A DNA stretch of 5,147 bases, taken from Candidatus Iainarchaeum sp. (GTDB lineage: Archaea; Iainarchaeota; Iainarchaeia; Iainarchaeales; GW2011-AR10). The notes under the pieces are model-generated. The model saw only the letters and a list, made by a program, of their open reading frames with translations, did not search any database and had not been told where the DNA came from. Positions within the stretch are counted from its first letter, which is position 1. Every line of letters begins with the position of its first letter. The DNA is taken from NCBI GenBank assembly GCA_016186855.1, contig JACPKT010000058.1:1-5147 (forward strand), in the 5' to 3' direction. Both the position numbers and the translations under genes were made by a program. Shown piece by piece: positions 1 to 5,147 of the stretch.

Positions 1-1721
1 ACCAAATACTCTCCATTGATTGTTCCTGTTACTGCAAAAACAAAATAATTTATATCGCTTGCATTAAGCAAATCATCCCTTCTGGAGGCTGCACCGGTTG
101 AAATAAATAATGGGCTAGTGCTTACAGTGTTCATGTCATAAAAAGTCGGGCACCCATTGTCTGGACTAACACAGTACCTTAACACAACATTTGCGTCACC
201 GCAAGAATAGTTCCTGCATGAACCAAGGGCATTGACGTCAAACGCAGTGTTAATAACTTGGCTTGAATTGTTTGCTGGGGAAACCATGCCCGTGTTGAGG
301 TCACCAGCAATCCTTATGGCTGCAGGGGCAAGCACATTCCCATCCATTCCATTACCCCAGGTGAATGTTCCGACAGCGCTTGAAGGGGAAATACCCCAGT
401 ATGAAACTTCTGCAACAAGCTTGTCACCCCTGTTAAATGTGACTGCAACACCGGTTGCTGAAAGAAGCCGGTTTGCATCAGCTGTTCCAAATTCTGTTCC
501 TTGATTTGTCGGAGATAAAATAAGCACTCCGCGGGAGTCATTTGAATCAGCCCAACTGTAAAATGAACCTCTTAACTGTAAGTCATCATTTGTGGCACTT
601 TCTCTAAAAACCCCGTTCATTTTCCATGTTCCAGAAGAAATTGTTTGAAGAATCAATGGGGGGGAAGTAAGTGAGGCAATTGCTACAGCAACGTTTCCTG
701 CATCAGTAAAAGAAGTATTGGCTCTCGTTTTGGAAGTTGAGCCAGTAACATCGTTCATTCCAAAGCCCCCCCAGTTGTTTTGGGCAAAGGTGTCAGTCGA
801 GGCAGAGGCATTTGGCATTGGTTCTGAGCCGTTAAAGTCATTGTCATTCCTGAAATAAAATGCAGTGGTAGGGTTTGCATCAACTGCAACCATCCAGCTT
901 CTTGCCTCAAAAAATGACATTTCATTTTGGTCTTGGGAATAAATTATTTCAATAGGACCCAAATTGTACAGCCAAGGCTTTTTGTCTGGCACAGAATAAT
1001 CATATTCTAGAGTAAGCGCGCCGTTTTCTAATTCAACGTTTTTCCATTCAATTATTTTTTCAGTTTCAGTTTCGGTAATTATTGCGGTTGGATGTGCAAT
1101 TATTTTTGCCTCATCATCGCCTTCTTTGTGTTCAACAATTTTTTTCTTTGCAAAAACTTCAAATTCTTTTGGCACAAATTCACGCACACTAATTTTTGAT
1201 GCTTTAATAAAATCATCAATGGCGAATTTTACATTGTTAGGCTGGTTTGCGGGGTCAATCTTTGTCGGGGTGATCCTTTCAATGTCAAAAGAAAAATTCT
1301 GGCGGACTTCAAAACTTGTCTGGATTGACGAATCAATGTTTGGAGCCTTTGCCTGCGCAAAAACATTGTAAGTTCCTTCCCCTAAAACCTGCATTTTTGA
1401 AACGTATATTCCGCTGGAAGTTGTTTTAAGGACTTCGCCGTTTTCAGTGGAAAGATAGTGCGTTTCACCATTTGGAAAAACCACTGCAAGTGTTACACTC
1501 GCACCGGCCACGCCAAAGCTTTCGCGGTCCAAGACAACTATTTCAAATTCCGCGGTCTCGTTTGGCCGGTAAATGCTTTTGCGAGAGTTAACTGCAATCA
1601 AGCCCCATTCAAAAGACTGTGATTCTTCCACAAAGCCATCCTCTGAATGGACCCTTGTCACAATTTTATACGAACCTGGCTTAAAGCTCCGAGGCCAAAA
1701 TGCTTCAACAATCAGAAACAC
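1..1721 (-). CDS. C-terminal continuation of the surface protein in the +1 frame; open at the left edge
   Basis: From the codon after a TAG at 1722-1724, this frame is open for 573 complete codons to the window edge. Its first codon happens to be GTG (1719-1721) but has no obvious ribosome site, so continuation of the upstream gene through a frameshift is preferred over a separate start. Residues counted from there: 7-40 is a beta-sandwich strand set (AFWPRSFKPGSYKI, then SFEWGLIAVN). Residues 43-140 resemble a macroglobulin (MG2-type) domain, with SIYRPNETAEFEIVVLDRE and later SSGIYVSKM. Residues 143-280 form another beta-sandwich ending LGPIEI then FFEARSWMVAVDA. Residues 290-480 are Ser/Thr/Asn-rich and beta-rich, and a Cys cluster lies at 502-524. 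Many N-x-S/T sites occur (54, 142, 298, 304, 335, 484, 504, 553). The order of SFEVR, FDIER, LGPI and FFEAR resembles, from memory, a module recurrent in DPANN and CPR extracellular proteins. Function unknown; surface structure or adhesion is inferred. Confidence 0.75.
   Translation of the reverse strand, partial: MFLIVEAFWPRSFKPGSYKIVTRVHSEDGFVEESQSFEWGLIAVNSRKSIYRPNETAEFEIVVLDRESFGVAGASVTLAVVFPNGETHYLSTENGEVLKTTSSGIYVSKMQVLGEGTYNVFAQAKAPNIDSSIQTSFEVRQNFSFDIERITPTKIDPANQPNNVKFAIDDFIKASKISVREFVPKEFEVFAKKKIVEHKEGDDEAKIIAHPTAIITETETEKIIEWKNVELENGALTLEYDYSVPDKKPWLYNLGPIEIIYSQDQNEMSFFEARSWMVAVDANPTTAFYFRNDNDFNGSEPMPNASASTDTFAQNNWGGFGMNDVTGSTSKTRANTSFTDAGNVAVAIASLTSPPLILQTISSGTWKMNGVFRESATNDDLQLRGSFYSWADSNDSRGVLILSPTNQGTEFGTADANRLLSATGVAVTFNRGDKLVAEVSYWGISPSSAVGTFTWGNGMDGNVLAPAAIRIAGDLNTGMVSPANNSSQVINTAFDVNALGSCRNYSCGDANVVLRYCVSPDNGCPTFYDMNTVSTSPLFISTGAASRRDDLLNASDINYFVFAVTGTINGEYL
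658..664 (-). repeat. Seven-base C run (coding strand) in the surface-protein gene
   Basis: This is G7 on the plus strand, read as TCC-CCC-CCA (S-P-P) in the coding strand. The frame is intact through it as given. It pairs with the G7 run at 766-772 as a possible slippery site. Confidence 0.9.
766..772 (-). repeat. Seven-base G run (coding strand) in the surface-protein gene
   Basis: This is C7 on the plus strand, read as TGG-GGG-GGC (W-G-G) in the coding strand. The frame is intact through it as given. It is one of two such runs about 100 bp apart in an otherwise AT-rich gene, and a candidate site for slippage or miscounting. Confidence 0.9.
1705..1721 (-). other. +1 frameshift joining the two parts of the surface-protein gene
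   Basis: The upstream frame reads G-V-S-D-C-stop, with TGA at 1705-1707. The downstream frame has TAG at 1722-1724 and is then open to the window edge. The crossover must lie between these stops. Skipping one base after the GVS codons gives PTIEIGVS-IVEAFWPRSFKPGSYKI, which reads smoothly as beta strands. The coding-strand bases here (GTTTCTGATTGTTGAAGC) contain no homopolymer longer than three, so classic homopolymer miscounting is not an obvious cause. The alternatives are a true one-base insertion (or two-base loss), an assembly error, or translational recoding at TGT-TGA. Confidence 0.75.
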
Positions 1722-2883
1722 CTATTTCAATCGTTGGAAGATCATTTGCAGAAAAATTGGCGAACTTTTTGGACAACTTGAGGATCCTTTTGCCAAATTT
1801 TTTTTCCATTGTTTTTCGCGAATTGGAGTCCAAGTCCACAACATTTATGTCAGGTGTGTAGTCATTATTTTTTGTCACCTTTGCAAAAGTATAGGCTTGT
1901 GAAAAACTCGAAAGCTCTGCCTCTATACCTGCAGTTTCAAGTGGCAAAAATTTTCTTGCGCCGGTTTCACACCGTTTTTCCTCGAAAAGCCAGAGGTCAC
2001 ATTTGAATAATTCGTTTGCAGTCGCAGGCACTAAAAAAGTTATTTTGCCAGCATCAAATGAAGCATTTGGTTTCAATGCAACGATTTTTAGCCATTCAAC
2101 ATTTGCATCAGAAACATCCGTAAAATTTGCGTCAACAAATTCGTCCACTTGCAAAACAGTCAAATCTGAATCAATTTTTGCGTTTTCAATTTTTGCAGTT
2201 GAAATTGTTGACTCAAAAAAATCCACCTGCAAATCATACACGGCCTTTTCCAATTGCACAAAGTCCGTTCCGCTTGCAACAATTTTTCCAAAAGAATCAA
2301 AAACAGTCAGCCCTGAAAAAACATTAGCGCCTTTCACGCTGACTTGTTCAATCTGCGGTAGTTGGGGGGAAATTTCTTCTATTACGATTGGGTTGTTTAA
2401 ATCATCAGAAAAAATTTCCAACCCAGACTCACTTTTATCGGTTTGCGGAAAATGGTTGTTTGTCTGAATTGCCACTTCAGCCATTGAACAATTTTGTTCA
2501 ATGCATGCGAAAACCGCCAGATTGTGCACTCCATTATCCAAAAGAGTTGAATCAAATTCCCCTGTAAAATTGTTTTGAAACAATAAGCCACTATTGATTT
2601 TTCCTCCAATTTCAAACCACGCTTTGGATATTTGTTCTTTTGGAGTGATTACCGCAATAATTATTCCTGTACTGGAAATTTGTTCTTGAAAAACAGGTGA
2701 AACAATTTTAATGCCAATTAGCGCATTTTCAGAATTACCGCCAATTTGGCTTGCATCACGGTTTGCGTCAAAATTGTTTGAATCCTGTGCCTGCGCCAAG
2801 CCAAGCATGACAAAAACAACAATAAACAGGTAAAACCCGAATTTTATCTGTGCCAGCTCATTAAAATGCACTTTAAACCCCAA
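1705..2883 (-). CDS. N-terminal part of a secreted multi-domain surface protein; frame broken at its 3' end
   Basis: The open frame is 392 codons and ends at TGA (1705-1707). No ATG is usable: the first codon after the upstream TAG that can start is TTG (2881-2883), with GTG at 2869-2871 as alternative, preceded by GGGG. A signal peptide is clear: hydrophobic residues 15-30 (FGFYLFIVVFVMLGLA), then A-Q-A before Q33, so it is probably exported. Next come an Ig-like beta domain (about 57-142, with C127 and C132), a PEGA- or carboxypeptidase-regulatory-like segment (about 183-232; LTVFDSFGKIVASG), and a segment with ELFKCDLWLFEEKRCETG (291-308). From memory, that Cys-pair pattern resembles K-C-x-x-W-x-F-x-x-x-x-C stretches in large DPANN and CPR surface proteins. 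Sequons at 105, 131, 253, 273 and 376 fit N-glycosylation. The end (PTIEIGVSDC) stops in mid-domain, and the protein continues in the +1 frame. Role is probably cell envelope or adhesion; unproven. Confidence 0.75.
   Translation of the reverse strand: MGFKVHFNELAQIKFGFYLFIVVFVMLGLAQAQDSNNFDANRDASQIGGNSENALIGIKIVSPVFQEQISSTGIIIAVITPKEQISKAWFEIGGKINSGLLFQNNFTGEFDSTLLDNGVHNLAVFACIEQNCSMAEVAIQTNNHFPQTDKSESGLEIFSDDLNNPIVIEEISPQLPQIEQVSVKGANVFSGLTVFDSFGKIVASGTDFVQLEKAVYDLQVDFFESTISTAKIENAKIDSDLTVLQVDEFVDANFTDVSDANVEWLKIVALKPNASFDAGKITFLVPATANELFKCDLWLFEEKRCETGARKFLPLETAGIEAELSSFSQAYTFAKVTKNNDYTPDINVVDLDSNSRKTMEKKFGKRILKLSKKFANFSANDLPTIEIGVSDC
2788..2883 (-). other. Signal peptide coding segment of the surface protein
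   Basis: With the TTG start, residues 1-32 form an N-region with one net positive patch (K4, H6, K14), a strongly hydrophobic core at 15-30 and a small-residue A-Q-A site before Q33. With the GTG start at 2871 the N-region is four residues shorter, which is equally good. There is no lipobox cysteine after the core, so lipoprotein processing is not indicated. Confidence 0.7.
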
Positions 2884-2896
2884 ATAGGTAGTGCAC

Positions 2897-2913
2897 TAAA
2901 ATTATTATTCATT
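2897..2913 (-). promoter_or_regulatory. AT-rich, possibly TATA-like element in the spacer before the surface-protein gene
   Basis: The 57-bp spacer between the purD stop (2941) and the TTG at 2883 holds one all-but-pure A/T stretch (coding strand AATGAATAATAATTTTA). It is centred about 22 bp before the TTG and 34 bp before the GTG. If the host is an archaeon, this position would suit a TATA box giving a nearly leaderless message. It does not match a strict TATA consensus, and co-transcription from purD is equally possible. Confidence 0.2.
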
Positions 2914-2940
2914 CTTGTTGTGGCAAATAGTGTTAAGGAA

Positions 2941-5147
2941 TCAGATTTCCCTCAAATACCCCCAGTTGTGGAGCCTGTCTGAGTCTTCAAACCAGCGGTC
3001 GCCAATGTCTGTGCGGTAATACATGTGGGGAATGATTATGTTTTTGATTCTTGCATAAGCTTGGTTTTGTGCTTGCTTCATTGTTGGGCCAGAACCGCAG
3101 ACAATCAGCACTACTCCCGAGTTTCCTGTCACAACCCATTCTTCATTCACAAGTTTTACGTCTTCAATGTGAACGCCTTCCGGCGGCTTTTTTTTGAAAT
3201 AAATTACAGAATCCTTTGATTTCACCTCGAAAGTTTCCCTGTCCTTGAAAGGAAAAGGCGGGACAACAATTCGCACGCCAACATTGAAACCGCTCTGAAA
3301 TTTTAATTTTGTACCGTTTCCGTGCGCAAGGTCAAAAAAAAATTCGCCAATCGGAGTAATCATTGCTTCTTGCTGGATGCTTATGGTCGGATAACCAAAA
3401 CGACAGTTGCCTGAAAAAAAAGGTTTTCCTTTTCTTCTTACAAGCAACGTGTGCCAATCCTCGACTTCTACGTCCCAAATGTTTCCTTCATATTCTTGTT
3501 CGCGGATAACGCGTTTGTCTAAAGAATAGTCTGCCTTTTTGGCCATCATAGACAAAATATACATGTCATTTGTCCTCACGTACCCTCCAATGGATAAAGT
3601 TCCTTTTTGTTTTTGGACTCGAATATTGGCAATTTTTCCGCACTTGATGATGATTTCCTGCAAATCGTCTGCAAGTTTTTTTGAAGTGGTTCCAAGTGTC
3701 AACTGTCCAGTTCTTTTATGCCAATTTCCATCACCAAGAGCAAATCCATGTATAATTGATTCAAGGTACTCTGGTGCAAAATCTTTGAATGCTGCAGGAA
3801 TAAATTTTGTGCCTGCTTTTGTTTTGTTAAACCCTAATGACTCAATGAATTTGGATAATTGAGTGGAGCTTATTTGAAAAACACCATTTTTTTGTATTGT
3901 GAACTTAAAACCAAAGTCGTTCATTACTTTTTCTATTTTTTTGCGTCTTTTGCCAGTGGGGCTTTGTGCAATCCCGACAATGTGCCCTCTGCCACCAATG
4001 TATCCTTCAGCCAAAAAAAGGCCGAAAAATTTCATGAATGAGTGGGATTCAATTTTCCGTGACGGGTGCACAATTTCAAAAATTTTTTTATGCCTTCCAA
4101 GATGATGTTTTTCAATGTGGGCCGGAATTTCTACGTGCGTTTCTTTATTGCAATGAAACAACCCGGTCCGGATTAGTTTTGTATTATGAAGTGGAATTGA
4201 ATCCGCTCTTGCAAATTTTATGTGACCAGAATTGCTAACCAAGAGTTTATGTTCTGGTGTAACCAAAACATCTGCAGCAGAATGTAATTTGTCGATTGAG
4301 CCAATTTTTACCATTTTTCCTTTATACTTTTCAACAAACTTGTTCACAATCTTTTTCCATGCAAGTTCGCGCGTTTTTGGATTTATTGAAAGAGCATGAT
4401 CGCCAACCTTTACATCATTGCATTTTTTCCACCCCTCATTTGTTAGAATTTCTGTCTTCTCGTCAAAACAAGTCCATTCCAGAGGATAAATCCCGTTGCT
4501 GTTAACAATGCAATTTATGTCAATGTAGCCAACATAGCCTTCCTCTGCAAGCTTTGCCTCAAATTTTTTAAGCGTCAAGTTAAAAATCTTGTTTGGGTCG
4601 GAAAAAAACATTGAGGTGCCCATCTCTCCAGTGGATGGCCCAAGCTCTCCTGGGAAAAGTTTTTTGTGCTCAAAATTCACGCAAATTGGATAAACAAATT
4701 CTTTTCCATTAAAAAAAGCCCCGACTGCAACCTCAACCCCTTTGACTCGTTTTTGAAGCTGAAAGACCGGAATTTTTTTTGCCCAAGCTTTTTTGTAATC
4801 TTCAAGAACTTGAATTACGTCTTTTCCATCCTCTTCTTCACCGATAAACAAAAGTCCTTTTATGTTCTGGGCCTCGCCACTGGGCTTTATCACATACTGG
4901 CCGGGGTTTTTCTTCACGTACTCTATTGCCTCGTCAAAAGAAGTGAATTCCTTGTAAGGCAAAATCGGAACGCCGTATTTTTTCAATTCTTCCTGCCCGA
5001 ATGCACGGTCATCTTCAAGCCTGTCAGTGTAAGGGGTTCCGCCAACAACTTTTTTGCCCTGCTCGCGCAGTTTTTTTGCCTTTGCACCCTGCCCCAGCAC
5101 GTCGTCAAAAACAATTACATCTGCCCAGCCAATTTCCTTTTTCCAGT
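2941..5147 (-). CDS. purD: PurD-like ATP-grasp ligase (phosphoribosylamine-glycine ligase family) interrupted by an intein; 5' end off the window
   Basis: PurD joins glycine to phosphoribosylamine with ATP, making glycinamide ribonucleotide in de novo purine synthesis in the cytoplasm. Numbering here takes the Met at 5098-5100 as 1; 15 more in-frame codons precede it up to the edge, so that Met is internal and roughly 50 residues are probably missing. Visible parts: end of the N-domain (VVGGTP, 18-23), ATP-grasp strands (YVIKPSG with K72; QKRVKGVEVAVGAF near 116-129; GPSTGEMGT 154-162), metal-binding strand PLEWT (206-210), and, after the intein (211-565), CRFGYPT (566-572). The C-domain follows (about 610-700), with TGNSGVVLIV, the helix KQAQNQAYARI and MYYRTDIGDRW, all PurD-like. 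Without the intein the visible part is 379 residues; PurD is usually about 420-430. Odd points: canonical E-x-N-x-RFGDPE is E-W-T-C-RFGYPT here, so substrate could differ from PurD. The stop is TGA at 2941-2943. Family assignment is strong; exact reaction less so. Confidence 0.85.
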   Translation of the reverse strand, partial: WKKEIGWADVIVFDDVLGQGAKAKKLREQGKKVVGGTPYTDRLEDDRAFGQEELKKYGVPILPYKEFTSFDEAIEYVKKNPGQYVIKPSGEAQNIKGLLFIGEEEDGKDVIQVLEDYKKAWAKKIPVFQLQKRVKGVEVAVGAFFNGKEFVYPICVNFEHKKLFPGELGPSTGEMGTSMFFSDPNKIFNLTLKKFEAKLAEEGYVGYIDINCIVNSNGIYPLEWTCFDEKTEILTNEGWKKCNDVKVGDHALSINPKTRELAWKKIVNKFVEKYKGKMVKIGSIDKLHSAADVLVTPEHKLLVSNSGHIKFARADSIPLHNTKLIRTGLFHCNKETHVEIPAHIEKHHLGRHKKIFEIVHPSRKIESHSFMKFFGLFLAEGYIGGRGHIVGIAQSPTGKRRKKIEKVMNDFGFKFTIQKNGVFQISSTQLSKFIESLGFNKTKAGTKFIPAAFKDFAPEYLESIIHGFALGDGNWHKRTGQLTLGTTSKKLADDLQEIIIKCGKIANIRVQKQKGTLSIGGYVRTNDMYILSMMAKKADYSLDKRVIREQEYEGNIWDVEVEDWHTLLVRRKGKPFFSGNCRFGYPTISIQQEAMITPIGEFFFDLAHGNGTKLKFQSGFNVGVRIVVPPFPFKDRETFEVKSKDSVIYFKKKPPEGVHIEDVKLVNEEWVVTGNSGVVLIVCGSGPTMKQAQNQAYARIKNIIIPHMYYRTDIGDRWFEDSDRLHNWGYLREI
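3406..4470 (-). mobile_element. In-frame intein (355 aa) with LAGLIDADG homing endonuclease, inserted in the PurD-like ATP-grasp domain
   Basis: The insertion runs from Cys211 (codon 4468-4470) to Asn565 (codon 3406-3408); the +1 extein residue is Cys566. The N-terminal splicing block starts C-F-D-E-K-T-E-I-L-T. It is followed by CNDVKVGDHALSIN (227-240), and the third block is VTPEHKLLV with the T281-x-x-H284 pair that assists the first acyl shift. The C-terminal block is IWDVEVEDWHTLLV (541-554) with H550, and the junction is F-F-S-G-N then C. This is the class 1 layout: Cys1, TxxH, terminal Asn, Cys+1. The penultimate residue is Gly564, not the usual His. The boundaries are fixed by the host: removing 211-565 restores E-W-T-C-R-F-G-Y-P. 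No stop or frameshift interrupts it, so it should be translated with the host and excise itself post-translationally. Splicing activity is inferred, not shown. Confidence 0.93.
3616..4053 (-). other. LAGLIDADG (DOD-type) homing endonuclease domain within the intein
   Basis: This is the central part of the intein, about residues 350-495. The first dodecapeptide motif is FFGLFLAEGY (358-367), with acidic E365. The second is IIHGFALGDGNW (449-460), with D457. Between them lies the usual block with a K-F-I-P core (432-435), and after the second motif comes the S-K-K-L-A-D-D-L-Q-E helix (473-482). Such domains cut an intein-free copy of the insertion site and cause the intein to be copied into it. 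Both catalytic acidic residues and the Gly residues of the motif helices are present, so the enzyme looks intact rather than decayed. Target specificity cannot be read from sequence, but is expected to centre on the CRFGYP-coding DNA of purD. Domain edges are approximate. Confidence 0.88.

Noticed and set aside
314..541. 75-codon minus-strand open frame
   Set aside because: It lies in a different frame inside the long open surface-protein frame, has no domain character, and is explained as a shadow of that gene.
1705..1721. Two independent genes, the second starting at GTG 1719-1721
   Set aside because: The first ends in mid-domain, the second begins on a beta strand without a signal peptide or clear ribosome site, and together they match one surface-protein architecture. 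Still possible but less likely.
1126..2467. Several plus-strand open frames of 65-154 codons
   Set aside because: They are antisense to the surface-protein gene, with low-complexity translations biased to Ser, Thr, Phe and Lys and no signal peptide, motif or ribosome site.
2890..2897. 8-bp palindrome AGTGCACT in the spacer
   Set aside because: It is too short to distinguish from chance, is not followed by a T run, and has no second copy seen, so it was not called an operator or terminator.
3406..4470. Group I intron or free-standing homing endonuclease gene
   Set aside because: The insert is in frame with the host, has protein-splicing blocks at both ends (Cys1, TPEH, block F His, Asn-Cys) and no own start or stop, so it is an intein.
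3025..4505. Plus-strand open frames opposite the PurD-like gene and intein
   Set aside because: They are antisense shadows of a well-supported coding region whose minus-strand frame shows clear family motifs throughout.
5098..5100. ATG as the start codon of the PurD-like gene
   Set aside because: The frame stays open for 15 codons upstream to the window edge and reads as the continuing PurD N-domain (ADVIVFDD before MLGQG), so this Met is internal.
1..5147. CRISPR array, tRNA/rRNA, insertion sequence or attachment site
   Set aside because: No regularly spaced direct repeats, cloverleaf-like segments, terminal inverted repeats or transposase motifs were seen; nearly all bases are covered by the two coding regions.

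Overview
The window looks like a piece of a small-genome DPANN archaeon, or less likely a CPR/Patescibacteria bacterium. This is inferred from three things: AT-rich dense coding, a secreted protein built from Ig-like modules typical of those lineages, and an intein-bearing PurD-like enzyme. No rRNA or tRNA is present to settle the taxonomy. Everything supported lies on the minus strand, and almost every base is coding.

Right part (2941 to the right edge): a PurD-type ATP-grasp protein (phosphoribosylamine-glycine ligase family) running off the right edge. The ATG at 5098-5100 is not the start, because 15 further in-frame codons (reading W-K-K-E-I-G-W-A-D-V and onward) reach the edge without a stop. 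The host protein is split by a 355-residue intein (3406-4470). The intein has splicing blocks at both ends and a two-motif LAGLIDADG homing endonuclease in the middle. It sits exactly inside the conserved metal-binding strand of the ATP-grasp fold: removing it joins E-W-T to C-R-F-G-Y-P, the counterpart of E-F-N-C-R-F-G-D-P in ordinary PurD. The intein ends in Gly-Asn rather than the usual His-Asn.

Left part (left edge to 2883): one large secreted, probably glycosylated, multi-domain surface protein that starts 57 bp after the purD stop and runs off the left edge. It has a signal peptide but starts at TTG or GTG, since no ATG is usable. The reading frame is broken once, at about 1705-1721: the first 392 codons end at TGA, and the rest (at least 573 codons) continues open in the +1 frame to the window edge. 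The protein on both sides of the break reads as one architecture: Ig-like domain, PEGA-like segment, Cys-pair segment, beta-sandwich, macroglobulin-like domain, another beta-sandwich, then a long Ser/Thr/Asn-rich region with a terminal cysteine cluster. The break is therefore an indel, an assembly error or, less likely, recoding.

The two genes share a strand and a short spacer, so co-transcription is possible, but nothing links a purine enzyme to a surface protein functionally. No CRISPR array, RNA gene, insertion sequence or convincing terminator was seen.
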